A DNA stretch of 64,000 nt, from positions 1 to 64,000 of the forward strand of contig NZ_FNNS01000009.1 of the NCBI RefSeq assembly GCF_900106795.1, in the 5' to 3' direction. The position numbers and the translations under genes were made by a program. Source of the stretch: Aequorivita viscosa. Its GTDB lineage: Bacteria; Bacteroidota; Bacteroidia; Flavobacteriales; Flavobacteriaceae. Below the pieces are notes generated by a model, which saw only the letters and a program-made list of their open reading frames with translations, did not search any database and was not told where the DNA came from. Positions 55,949 through 64,000 of this stretch are shown here, in pieces. Position 1 is the first letter of the stretch. Each line of letters starts with the position of its first letter.

Positions 55949-55977
55949 TTGTAAACCCTATTTTATTTTTATATTCG
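55949..55977 (+). promoter_or_regulatory. Promoter of the TPR-HTH regulator gene
   Basis: TTG (55949-55951), an 18-bp spacer, then TATATTCG (55970-55977), one base off TAnnTTTG, 41 bp before the ATG. No TGTCCTAC element is present here, unlike the two neighbouring T9SS genes. Confidence 0.45.
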
Positions 55978-56018
55978 TTTTTTTAAGAGAAAAACCAAGT
56001 CGCCCAAACCCATTATAA

Positions 56019-57566
56019 ATGAAATCCATTTTTATAGCACTTTTTCTACTAATAAATGTGCAGCAAGAAACTAGGCAGGAATGCGATGCTTATATACAAA
56101 CAGCTATAGAGGCAATGCACAAACAAGAGCATACCAAGTCTTTGGAGTTGCTTATTAAAGTTCAAAAAATAGCTCAGGAAAAAGGTTGGTATAAGGAATT
56201 GTTTTTAGCCCTAAATAACATTGGAGCCAATTATTACAAACTTTCAGATTATGGAGAGGCCCTCGAAAATTATCTCGCAGCCTACGATATAGCATTAGCT
56301 CATTTGGATTCGAAACAAGAAATGGTGGTGCTTAACAATATTGGAATTCTCTTTTATCAAGAAAATAATTTGGCAGAAGCTGAAAAATATTTTTTGAAAG
56401 CTTATGACATCGCTACAGAACATTCCGATGATTTTAAAAAAGGCTTGTACGCTGTAAATTTAGGGTTGGTATATAATAATGCAGGACGGCTGTCGGAAGC
56501 AAATACCTATTTACAAAAAGCATTACCACTACTAGAAAACAACCAAAACGTACTCTTACAAGGAAGATATGCATTGGCAGAAAACCTTTATTTAAAAGGA
56601 GAATATCCAAATGCGAAGAAAACCTTGTTGGCTTTAATTCCAGAATTAGACCGCACAGAATTTATAGAACAAAAAGCATCCGGTCTGTTATTGCTTTCCA
56701 AGATGTTTCAAAATGAAGGAAATATTGAAGAAGCCCACAAATACGCCAGCGCAGCGCAAAGCAGCAATAACAGTTTAGATTCGCAAATACGGGTACATCA
56801 GCAGCTATCTATTTTAACTTATAACAACAAAAATTATGAAGTGGCACGTGTTTATAAAGATTCGGTTATTTTACTTCAGGATAGTTTGTACAAAATAAAA
56901 AGTAATAGTCAGTTTGAAGCCAATCGTGTAAAGTTTGCCATTCGCAATTATGAAATGGAAATTATAGAAAAGACAAAAAATTTCCAAGCAGAACGTAAGC
57001 TGCTATACATTTTGTTTGGGGGAATTGTCATCTTGCTTCTTATATTAATTTGGGCTTGGCGAAGCAATGTTATCAAATTCAGACAGAAAAAAATTATAGC
57101 AGAACGAAATCAAAAGATTAAAATGCTGGAAATGGAGAGCGAACTAGAAGCAAAAAATAGAACGCTAGCGGTAAAAGCGTTGAATATGTCTAGTAGAAAC
57201 GAAATGTTGCAAGAGGTGATTCAGAATATGAAGGAGCAGCTAGATTTAGCTAACAAACCTGAAATTCGAAACTACATTTCACAGTTAAATAAATACTTGA
57301 AAAAAGACACTGCCAAAGATGATTTCTTATTACATTTTGAAGAAACCAACTATGGATTTTTGAGTTCCTTACGCGAAAAGCATCCAAGTCTCAATGCCAA
57401 TGATATTCGATTTATATCGTATTTATATATGAATTTATCTATAAAAGAAATATCCTCACTATTAAATATTACGCCCGATGCTTGTAGAAAACGAAAGGAG
57501 CGTATCGCAAAAAAAATGAATTTACAAGAAACTGCAGAATTGTTCCCATATCTCTCAACTATCTAA
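56019..57566 (+). CDS. Membrane TPR protein with C-terminal helix-turn-helix, putative regulator
   Basis: 515 aa. A signal-like N-terminus is followed by about five to seven tetratricopeptide repeats (residues about 25-300: LALNNIGANYYKLSDYGEALENYLAAYDIA, VVLNNIGILFYQENNLAEAEKYFLKAYDIA). One transmembrane helix (LLYILFGGIVILLLILIWAW, about 328-347) and a coiled coil (about 355-405) come next. The C-terminal LuxR-like HTH reads LNANDIRFISYLYMNLSIKEISSLLNITPDACRKRKERIAKKMN. This is a common Bacteroidota one-component layout: periplasmic TPR sensor, membrane, cytoplasmic DNA-binding end. Its neighbours on both sides are T9SS proteins sharing a promoter element, so they are its likely targets. 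Confidence 0.85.
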   Translation: MKSIFIALFLLINVQQETRQECDAYIQTAIEAMHKQEHTKSLELLIKVQKIAQEKGWYKELFLALNNIGANYYKLSDYGEALENYLAAYDIALAHLDSKQEMVVLNNIGILFYQENNLAEAEKYFLKAYDIATEHSDDFKKGLYAVNLGLVYNNAGRLSEANTYLQKALPLLENNQNVLLQGRYALAENLYLKGEYPNAKKTLLALIPELDRTEFIEQKASGLLLLSKMFQNEGNIEEAHKYASAAQSSNNSLDSQIRVHQQLSILTYNNKNYEVARVYKDSVILLQDSLYKIKSNSQFEANRVKFAIRNYEMEIIEKTKNFQAERKLLYILFGGIVILLLILIWAWRSNVIKFRQKKIIAERNQKIKMLEMESELEAKNRTLAVKALNMSSRNEMLQEVIQNMKEQLDLANKPEIRNYISQLNKYLKKDTAKDDFLLHFEETNYGFLSSLREKHPSLNANDIRFISYLYMNLSIKEISSLLNITPDACRKRKERIAKKMNLQETAELFPYLSTI

Positions 57567-57572
57567 AACAAA

Positions 57573-57646
57573 GTACTGTCGCAGAAATTATTGCTACATG
57601 TCCTACTTATTCGTGTTGGTTTTTGTTTAAAAATGAAATGTATTTG
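57573..57646 (+). promoter_or_regulatory. Promoter with TGTCCTAC element for the BNR-repeat T9SS protein
   Basis: GTACTGTC (57573-57580) and ATGTCCTACTT (57598-57608), preceded by the related TTGCTAC, then a near-consensus -7 box TGTATTTG (57639-57646) starting 31 nt after the element. This mirrors the layout at 54162-54244. Confidence 0.5.
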
Positions 57647-57685
57647 GCAATTTAGCCTTATCAATCATTTTAAATAATTAACACT

Positions 57686-59998
57686 ATGAAAAATCAAATT
57701 ACGCGCTTCTTATTTTTTCTTCTTATTTTTTTCGCCTGTAGTCCGTTCTATGGGCAATTGGAATTTGTAGGTTCAGCTGAATACGGAAGAATCTTTAATA
57801 TTACATACGACCCTCAGGTTGAAAACAAATTGTATGCAACTTCTTTGAACAACCACATTCTCGTTTCCGAAGACAACGGAGAAAACTGGAATGTTTTGTT
57901 TTCTATGACTTTTGGAGAGGTTATGGAATTTCAGAACCTGAAAATGACCAACAACAATACGGCTCTGAGTTTTATTAAATACAATCAAGATTCGCCAGAC
58001 AACACTATTTTGATATTCGACTTAGATACTGAAACCATTATTAACGAAATCGAAATACCAGCTATTTCAAATGTAAATACAATTCAATCATACAGCATCT
58101 ATCCACAAGACTCCAATATCATTTTAATGAACGCTGTATTGGATTTCGGAACTTCAGAAAACACCTACTACACCACCGATGGTGGGCAGAATTGGGAAAT
58201 GGTATATTCAAAGAGTGATTTTGATGAGGTTTCATTAAACAACATTGCAATTAACCCAGAAAACCCAGAACACTTAATTTTAACCCGAGGTTTTGGACCA
58301 AATGGAGTAGAAGGAGGAATGCTAATCTCTACCGATGCTGGCCAAACGTGGGAAGTAAAGTTGGAGGGTATTGTATTAAACCCAGTTTCCTTTAATCCGT
58401 TTAATACTGATGAAATTTATGCAGGAACAGGGATTAGCTTTGGAAGCACTCCAGAAAACATATACCGTTCTATTAACGGTGGAGATTCTTGGGAAACCAT
58501 TCCATTAATGTGGACAGCTGGAAACCTGGACAACATCAATTACATCGCTTTTAATCCCAACAATGAAGGACATATTATTGTTCTTGAAGAAAATGAAATC
58601 GTTATTTCTACCGACAATGGTGTTTCGTGGACAAACTATGTGTATGATATGGACGATGTTCATACCTATTATTCAGGTTGGAATCTTTCATTCAATCCAT
58701 TTAATGAAGATGAAGTATTTATAAATAGCGATTACTTTCCTTTGAAATCGGAAGATGGAGGAGCTACCACTTTATGGAAAAAGAATAATTATTTTAGGTC
58801 GACAGGAACCTTAGGAATGTTCTCAGGGATTACGGAGCATTTGTACTACGGAGTTCAATACGGTTATGTGCACCGAAATCTTTCTACAGAAGTTGAAGAA
58901 AACTTTAATATAATGCCTTTAACAGCATACTCTCAGGGAGGTGCTCCTCCATTGTTCGTAGACAATACTATGGAGGGCAGAGTGTTTATTTTTAGCAGTG
59001 GTTGGTTTGGCGCAGACTTGAAAGTGAGTGTTGATCACGGCCAAACACAATATCAAATTCATAATTCGTATATGAATTATGTCGATGCGCTTGTAGCAAA
59101 CCCTTTTAATTCTAATGAAGTTTGGTATGCGATGTCAAATAATATGGGTGATGTAGAGTTTTGGAAAGCAGATGTAACCGATTTAAATGCTATTACAAGT
59201 ACTCCAATTACAACCCCAGAAACAGGTACGATTAACGGAATTTATTTTGATGAAGCGGTTTCAGGTAAAGTAATAATTACAATTGGTACAAATGTTTACA
59301 AATCTGAAGATAATGGAGCTACTTGGATACTTTCGAGTCGAGGTTTAGAAGAATTGGTGCCAGATTTCGATTTAATTTTAGATCTATCAGCTAATCCCTT
59401 AAATACTGACCAGTTAACTATTTCAACCAATAAGGGAATTTTCACGAGTATGGATGGAGGAGATAATTGGATTAAGATATATGAGAATCTTGTCTACAAA
59501 ACATACCACTCCTCGGTTACTGAAGGCCATATTGTAGGAATTGTTCTCAATTCGGCAATTTCAGACTTTACCATTGTTTATTCTAGTGACGCTGGGGAAA
59601 ATTGGGAGGAAATAAATAATGACGAATTGTTAAAAACCGCAGCTACCGATGCTCTCGTAAAATTTCAAGAAGATAGTGCTGAGGTTTATATTGGCAGTAT
59701 CGATCTAGGATTGATGCTTTATACCATCGATTTACAAGGCTTAGGAAGTGAAGGTATAACCAGGCATTCTTCATTGATTAAAGCTTATCCTAACCCAACG
59801 AATGATATTTTATATTTAAAGAGCGACAAAAACAGTATGAATTTAAGTTTATATTCATTGACAGGGCAACTTGTATTTACAGAGTCAATTAGCAGTAACG
59901 TAGCTCAAATAGATTTAAGTTTCTTGTCTGACGGAATCTATCTTCTTAAAGTTGAAAACGAAGCAGGAGTTGAAACCTTGCAAGTAGTAAAGCAATAG
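57686..59998 (+). CDS. T9SS-secreted BNR/sortilin-like beta-propeller protein
   Basis: 770 aa with signal peptide (MKNQITRFLFFLLIFFACSPFYGQ). At least eight BNR/Asp-box motifs of the form S-x-D-x-G-x-x-W are visible (SEDNGENWNVLF, TTDGGQNWEMVY, STDAGQTWEVKL, SINGGDSWETIP, STDNGVSWTNYV, SEDNGATWILSS, SMDGGDNWIKIY, SSDAGENWEEIN), typical of sortilin/VPS10-like propellers. The C-terminus is a T9SS type A sorting domain (AYPNPTNDILYLKSDKNSMNLSLYS...DGIYLLKVENEAGVETLQVVKQ). The Asp boxes are structural and do not by themselves imply sialidase activity. The gene is controlled from a promoter like that of the FG-GAP gene. Confidence 0.85.
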   Translation: MKNQITRFLFFLLIFFACSPFYGQLEFVGSAEYGRIFNITYDPQVENKLYATSLNNHILVSEDNGENWNVLFSMTFGEVMEFQNLKMTNNNTALSFIKYNQDSPDNTILIFDLDTETIINEIEIPAISNVNTIQSYSIYPQDSNIILMNAVLDFGTSENTYYTTDGGQNWEMVYSKSDFDEVSLNNIAINPENPEHLILTRGFGPNGVEGGMLISTDAGQTWEVKLEGIVLNPVSFNPFNTDEIYAGTGISFGSTPENIYRSINGGDSWETIPLMWTAGNLDNINYIAFNPNNEGHIIVLEENEIVISTDNGVSWTNYVYDMDDVHTYYSGWNLSFNPFNEDEVFINSDYFPLKSEDGGATTLWKKNNYFRSTGTLGMFSGITEHLYYGVQYGYVHRNLSTEVEENFNIMPLTAYSQGGAPPLFVDNTMEGRVFIFSSGWFGADLKVSVDHGQTQYQIHNSYMNYVDALVANPFNSNEVWYAMSNNMGDVEFWKADVTDLNAITSTPITTPETGTINGIYFDEAVSGKVIITIGTNVYKSEDNGATWILSSRGLEELVPDFDLILDLSANPLNTDQLTISTNKGIFTSMDGGDNWIKIYENLVYKTYHSSVTEGHIVGIVLNSAISDFTIVYSSDAGENWEEINNDELLKTAATDALVKFQEDSAEVYIGSIDLGLMLYTIDLQGLGSEGITRHSSLIKAYPNPTNDILYLKSDKNSMNLSLYSLTGQLVFTESISSNVAQIDLSFLSDGIYLLKVENEAGVETLQVVKQ

Positions 59999-60031
59999 GT
60001 TAAAAGCAACAACCTATTATAAATAAAACAG

Positions 60032-60070
60032 AAAGGGTTTGGCTTTGAATAAAAGTCAAACCCTTTTTTG
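60032..60070 (+). terminator. Rho-independent terminator after the BNR protein gene
   Basis: AAAGGGTTTGGCTTT and AAAGTCAAACCCTTT form a hairpin around GAATA, ending in a T-run. Confidence 0.8.
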
Positions 60071-60103
60071 TTGACCATTACAATCAATTTATTCATACCT
60101 TCG
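60071..60103 (+). promoter_or_regulatory. Promoter of the cobalamin operon
   Basis: TTG (60071-60073), 22-bp spacer, TACCTTCG (60096-60103), one base off TAnnTTTG, followed by CGCC. It would start transcription just upstream of the riboswitch. Confidence 0.5.
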
Positions 60104-60147
60104 CGCCACATTTGGTTTGCATCTGAAAATTTTTCAGAGCAATTAAA

Positions 60148-60330
60148 AGGGAATTAGGTGCCATTGGTTAATACCAATCTAAACCTGAGCTGTTCCCGCA
60201 ACTGTAAGCTTTGTCCGCCGTAGGTGGATGCCTGTAATTAAATCTTCAAGAAATCCACTGTCCGCCTCGGCGAATGGGAAGGAGAATTACCGGACGCGAG
60301 CCAGGAGACCTGCCACTTGTCAATCAATTT
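60148..60330 (+). ncRNA. Cobalamin (B12) riboswitch
   Basis: The aptamer core is readable: GGTGCC near 60158, the conserved CCTGAGCTGTTCCCGCAACT (60184-60203), the GCCGTAGG/CCGCCTCGGCG peripheral region and the B12 box GAGCCAGGAGACCTGCC (60298-60314). A following segment (GGCTTTCGGG... GGCCTCGGG, 60340-60363) ends at the start codon of the TonB receptor gene and could form a translation-blocking structure. The family switches off vitamin B12 uptake or synthesis genes when adenosyl- or other cobalamins are abundant. Boundaries are approximate. Confidence 0.93.
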
Positions 60331-60365
60331 AAATACGTTGGCTTTCGGGTAAAAGGCCTCGGGTT

Positions 60366-62201
60366 ATGAAAGAAATTTTCTACATCCTGTTTTTATGCAT
60401 GGGCTTTGGTCAGGTGATTTATTCCCAGACCGATAACATAACCACATTGGAAAATGTGTACCTCAAATCTGTGCGTATAAAAGATTCGGCTTACACCACC
60501 AATGTCACAATCCTTAGCGATAGTGTACTTCGTCAAAACCAAGCTTCACTCACCAATCTATTAAATTATAACAGCACCGTTTATTTCAAAGAAAACGGGT
60601 TGGGGATGGTTTCATCACCTTCATTCCGCGGCACTACAGCATCTCAAACCGCTGTTCTTTGGAACGGCATAAACATCAATTCGCAGACCACTGGACAAAC
60701 CGATTTTAACACCATTAATATCCGTGGCTATAATAAGATTGAGGTAAAACCAGGCGGTTCTAGTGTAGCCGATGGAAGCGGTGCAATTGGCGGGACAATT
60801 AACTTGGTCAATCAACTTGAGTACGACGCTGGATTTAATAACGAACTATTTTTTAATTATGGCGAATTCAATACCCATGGATTAGACTATCGCACTTCAT
60901 ATTCTTCAAAAAAGTTAAGTCTTATGCTCGGGGTGGCAAGAAATGGTTCAGACAACAATTATCCGTATCCCGAAACAGAGCGAATCAATAGCAACGGACA
61001 TTACCAAAACACGAATATCAGTTTTGCAGCCAGCTCAAAACTCGATTCAAAAAATACATTAAAGGTTTTTGCAAATGTTTATAAAGGCAGAAGAAACTTT
61101 TCAGTACCAACACCCAATGCACTAAAAACTAAATACACCGATTTCAATACCCGTAGCTTAATAGAGTGGGAGCGTGTTTTGGGAAAATTTGTTTCCAACT
61201 TAAAGGTAGCGACAACTACGGAGGAGTATCGTTATTTTGGAAATATTGCAAGTGACTTTTATACCACAGCAACGGTAAATAGTTTAATTGCAAAATATGG
61301 ATTGGATTATGCTTTCTCCAACAACATGCTCTTTAGTCTGGGTGCAAACTATACCAGAAATGATGGGCAAGGCTCCGATATCCAAGCCGAAACTAGAAAT
61401 CTAGCCGCGGCAATTGTCAGTTTTAAACACAAGATTTCCAAATCTGTTTTATACGAAATAAGCCTGCGGCAGGAAGCGAATGCAGCTTATGGAAGTCCGT
61501 TGCTTTATTCAGCCGGTATGAGCGTACAACTTACGAGCTTCTATCAATTAAAACTAAACACTTCAAAAAACTATCGAATCCCCACCTATAATGATTTGTA
61601 CTGGCAAGGTTTGGGTAATCCAAATTTAAAGCCCGAAGTATCCTATCAAGGAGAAATCAGCAATAATTTTAAAATTAAAAACGCTTCCCTTTCTGTTACA
61701 GCATATTACAATTCAGTAAAAAATCTCTTGCATTGGATTCCCGGCAGCGACGGCATTTTCAGACCCGAAAACACCAATCAAGTTCAGATTTATGGGTTGG
61801 AATCTATTCTGAATCTAGAAAGGAAAATCGATTCCCATCTTTTCAGTTTATCAGCTACGTATGCCTATACGATTTCTGAAAACTCAAAAACTCAAAAACA
61901 ACTTATCTATGTACCCTTCCATAAGTTAACTGCTTCTGTAGGTTATGGATTTAAAAACTTTTCTGCCTATTACCAATACCTCAACAATGGCGAGGTATTT
62001 ACAACTACCGACAATGCTACCGAACATATTCTCAACAGTTATATGGTTGCCAATTTGGGCGCCGAATATGCGCTTGGCAAACAAAAGAAATACAAACTCG
62101 GAGTACAAGTTTTAAACCTTTGGGATGAAGCTTATGAAAGTGTTCAAAACCGACCTATGCCTGGAAGAAACTTTAATTTCTATATCAACTTAATTTTTTA
62201 A
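60366..62201 (+). CDS. btuB: BtuB-like TonB-dependent vitamin B12 receptor
   Basis: 611 aa, small like BtuB, with signal peptide (MKEIFYILFLCMGFGQVIYSQ), a plug (about 30-155: LTNLLNYNSTVYFKENGLGM, SFRGTTASQTAVLWNGININ, IEVKPGGSSVADGSGAIGGTINLVN) and a barrel ending in FYINLIF with a terminal Phe. The central YRIPTYNDLYWQGLGNPNLKPE segment is the usual receptor signature. The riboswitch directly upstream identifies the substrate as cobalamin or a related corrinoid. The next gene starts 3 bp after the stop. Confidence 0.9.
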   Translation: MKEIFYILFLCMGFGQVIYSQTDNITTLENVYLKSVRIKDSAYTTNVTILSDSVLRQNQASLTNLLNYNSTVYFKENGLGMVSSPSFRGTTASQTAVLWNGININSQTTGQTDFNTINIRGYNKIEVKPGGSSVADGSGAIGGTINLVNQLEYDAGFNNELFFNYGEFNTHGLDYRTSYSSKKLSLMLGVARNGSDNNYPYPETERINSNGHYQNTNISFAASSKLDSKNTLKVFANVYKGRRNFSVPTPNALKTKYTDFNTRSLIEWERVLGKFVSNLKVATTTEEYRYFGNIASDFYTTATVNSLIAKYGLDYAFSNNMLFSLGANYTRNDGQGSDIQAETRNLAAAIVSFKHKISKSVLYEISLRQEANAAYGSPLLYSAGMSVQLTSFYQLKLNTSKNYRIPTYNDLYWQGLGNPNLKPEVSYQGEISNNFKIKNASLSVTAYYNSVKNLLHWIPGSDGIFRPENTNQVQIYGLESILNLERKIDSHLFSLSATYAYTISENSKTQKQLIYVPFHKLTASVGYGFKNFSAYYQYLNNGEVFTTTDNATEHILNSYMVANLGAEYALGKQKKYKLGVQVLNLWDEAYESVQNRPMPGRNFNFYINLIF

Positions 62202-62204
62202 TCT

Positions 62205-63290
62205 ATGAGAAATCCATTTTATAAAATTGGAAGCTTTTTGCTATTGCTTTCGTTCTTTGCAGTCTCTTGCACTAGCGATGATAGGGAAACTCCAAAAGAA
62301 GAAACTCCGCTAAGTGGTGATTATGCACAAGGAATCTTCATCTTGAATGAAGGTGGATTTGGCTACTCAAATGCTTCGGTTTCCTTTTTAGATGCCGCCG
62401 GACAGATTTACAACTCCATCTACTCAAATGTCAACAGCACCAATTTGGGCGATACCGCGCAGAGTATGGGGTTTGAGGGTGATAATGCGTACATAGTTGT
62501 CAATAATTCGTCAACGATAGAAGTGGTAAACAGAAATAGCTTCCAACATATCGCTACGGTTTCAAATATGATTGTAAACCCGCGATACATCGTTTTTAAA
62601 GGGAATAAAGGCTACATCAGCAATTGGGGGGATCCTAATAATGTAAACGATGATTATTTAGCCGTCCTGAACTTAGAAACCAATCTAGTGGAAGCCAAAA
62701 TTTCAGTAGTTGAAGGCCCTGAAAAGCTATTAGTTTACAATGGAAAAATCTACGTTGCACATAAGGGCGGATACGGGTATGGAAACACTATTTCAGTAAT
62801 AGACATGGCTTCACAAAGTCTGCTTGCTAGCATTCCGGTTGCCGATGTCCCTAACGGAATGGTTATTAAAAACGGCTTCCTTTACGTTATTTCTTCAGGA
62901 AAACCATCGTATACACAGGATGAAACCTTGGCAAAACTCTTCAGAATAAATCTTGAAAACAATAATGTCGAAAATGTGCTAACCTTTCCTCAGGGGAAAC
63001 ATCCCGAACATTTAGAGTTAGATAATGAAGCGCTCTTTTACGTTATGGACAACAGTGTTTATACAATTAGCCTAAGCGACTTCCAACTCTCACAAAACCC
63101 ATTTTTCGAACCTACTTCAGATGGGGTAGAATTGCTTTATGGTTTTAAAGTAAACCAAGGCAATATATACATAGCAGATGCTAAAGATTATGTTTCAAAC
63201 GGTGAAGTTTTTATCTATAACCTCGCTGGCGACTTACAGGAAAAACACACAGTTCAAATCATTCCGAATTCATTCTATTTTAATAATTAA
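62205..63290 (+). CDS. BtuG-like cobalamin-binding surface lipoprotein (DUF5074/YncE-type propeller)
   Basis: 361 aa lipoprotein: lipobox FAVSC (Cys22) followed by TSDDRE, an acidic surface-export-like signal. The mature part (FILNEGGFGYSNASVSFLD..., YISNWGDPNN, VAHKGGYGYGNTISVID) is a DUF5074/YncE-like beta-propeller. In Bacteroides, BtuG proteins of this type bind B12 very tightly at the surface and pass it to BtuB. Position directly after btuB under a B12 riboswitch supports the same role here. Ligand binding is inference. Confidence 0.82.
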   Translation: MRNPFYKIGSFLLLLSFFAVSCTSDDRETPKEETPLSGDYAQGIFILNEGGFGYSNASVSFLDAAGQIYNSIYSNVNSTNLGDTAQSMGFEGDNAYIVVNNSSTIEVVNRNSFQHIATVSNMIVNPRYIVFKGNKGYISNWGDPNNVNDDYLAVLNLETNLVEAKISVVEGPEKLLVYNGKIYVAHKGGYGYGNTISVIDMASQSLLASIPVADVPNGMVIKNGFLYVISSGKPSYTQDETLAKLFRINLENNNVENVLTFPQGKHPEHLELDNEALFYVMDNSVYTISLSDFQLSQNPFFEPTSDGVELLYGFKVNQGNIYIADAKDYVSNGEVFIYNLAGDLQEKHTVQIIPNSFYFNN

Positions 63291-63313
63291 TAAATATTTA
63301 AAAATTGCTTACC

Positions 63314-64000
63314 ATGAAAAATCATTACACAAAAACAGTAGTAGTATTAGCTGCATTGCTCTTTACAACCTTTGGGTTTTCCCAGAGTTACACAGACGGA
63401 GTTTTTATTCTAAACGAAGGTTTAATAGGAACTGAAAATTCAGAAGTATCCTTTTTAGACACTGACGGCACGCTTGAAAACAATATTTTTTCCGCACAAA
63501 ATGGAGGAATGGCTTTAGGAGATACGGGTCAAGGAATGGGGCTTACCGAGGATTTCGCCTATGTAGTTTTAAATTACAGCAATGAGATAAAAGTAGTAAA
63601 CAGAACCACATTTGAGTTCGTCGCTACCATCACAGATCAAATTGAATTGCCTAGACATATCGCTTTTTTTGAGGGTAATGGTTACGTTACCAATTGGGGC
63701 GATCCAGGCAATACAGACGATGATTTTGTAGCCGTTATAGATCTTGCTACCAATACAGTAACGGGAACAATTCCCGTAGCCGAAGGCCCGGAGGTAATAC
63801 TAGAGAAAAACGGAAAACTCTTTGTGGCTCATAAAGGAGGTTACGGCTATGGCAATACAATTTCAGTGATTGATGCTATAACTGAAGAGATTACAAGTTT
63901 AGATGTTGCAGATGTTCCTTCAGCTATAAAGCTAGACGATTCTCATCTTTACGTTTTGTGTAGTGGGAAACAAGCTTGGACAGGCGATGAAACAGCAGGT
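63314..64000 (+). CDS. Second BtuG-like propeller protein, non-lipoprotein (3' end cut by window)
   Basis: 229 codons from ATG at 63314 to the right edge, in frame throughout. It has a plain Sec signal peptide (MKNHYTKTVVVLAALLFTTFGFSQ) with no lipobox. The rest is clearly paralogous to the preceding protein: GVFILNEGLIGTENSEVSFLD, YVTNWGDPGN and VAHKGGYGYGNTISVIDA align motif by motif. It is 23 bp downstream and in the same operon. A C-terminal T9SS sorting domain would be expected beyond the window but cannot be seen. Confidence 0.82.
   Translation, partial: MKNHYTKTVVVLAALLFTTFGFSQSYTDGVFILNEGLIGTENSEVSFLDTDGTLENNIFSAQNGGMALGDTGQGMGLTEDFAYVVLNYSNEIKVVNRTTFEFVATITDQIELPRHIAFFEGNGYVTNWGDPGNTDDDFVAVIDLATNTVTGTIPVAEGPEVILEKNGKLFVAHKGGYGYGNTISVIDAITEEITSLDVADVPSAIKLDDSHLYVLCSGKQAWTGDETAG

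Noticed and set aside
63178-63435. 85-codon frame bridging the two BtuG-like genes
   Set aside because: It overlaps both real genes in another frame and has no independent support.

Overview
The window looks like a chromosomal segment of a member of the Bacteroidota, most likely family Flavobacteriaceae. The evidence is direct: several secreted proteins carry type IX secretion (T9SS) C-terminal sorting domains, there are TonB receptors with Bacteroidota-type partners, BspA-like and HmuY-like surface proteins, low GC, and gene starts are repeatedly preceded by the Bacteroidota -7 element TAnnTTTG instead of a sigma70 box. I see no rRNA, tRNA, CRISPR array, transposase or phage gene.

Layout. 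1-3554 (minus) is a large BspA-like T9SS surface protein that runs off the left edge. 4-10 kb is housekeeping: a citrulline/arginine-deiminase-superfamily hydrolase (ctlX), an SDR/DUF2867 oxidoreductase, a MarC-type membrane protein, argS and a beta-carbonic anhydrase. 10.3-10.9 kb is a non-coding block of REP-like repeats with a 170-bp period. 10.9-22.6 kb holds a tricorn-type S41 protease, a TPR membrane protein, an RhlE-type RNA helicase, a lipoprotein, a PASTA protein overlapping an RluD-type pseudouridine synthase, an S46 dipeptidyl peptidase and an alpha/beta-hydrolase lipoprotein. 22.9-29.4 kb is one giant gene: an alpha-2-macroglobulin with a carboxypeptidase-regulatory plus TonB-plug module inserted just before the A2M/thioester part. 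29.7-42.3 kb holds an MFS exporter, a baeRF (release-factor-like) gene interrupted by one in-frame TGA, an outer-membrane phospholipase A, a DUF808 protein, a LysM protein, a YifB/ComM ATPase, an M16 peptidase, a metallophosphoesterase and a DJ-1/PfpI protein.

The right third is the most organised part. 42.5-52.6 kb (minus) is a seven-gene operon for probable haem/iron acquisition: TonB receptor, HmuY lipoprotein, a second HmuY-like protein exported by T9SS, DUF6607, an exported ankyrin protein, DUF2271, and a PepSY/flavodoxin/NAD(P)H reductase. An AraC-type regulator lies directly upstream, and both promoters carry the same AT-rich palindrome (TTATTTA-ATC-TAAATAA at the operon, 15/17 identical at the regulator), probably an iron-responsive operator.

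54.3-60.0 kb encodes two T9SS-secreted beta-propeller-like proteins flanking a membrane TPR-HTH regulator. The promoters of both secreted genes share a GTACTGTC...ATGTCCTACTT element about 30 nt upstream of their putative -7 boxes, while the regulator's own promoter lacks it. This suggests a small local regulon.

60.1-64.0 kb starts with a cobalamin riboswitch and continues with a BtuB-like TonB receptor and two tandem BtuG-like (DUF5074/YncE-type propeller) proteins. The first is a surface lipoprotein; the second has an ordinary signal peptide and is cut by the window end.
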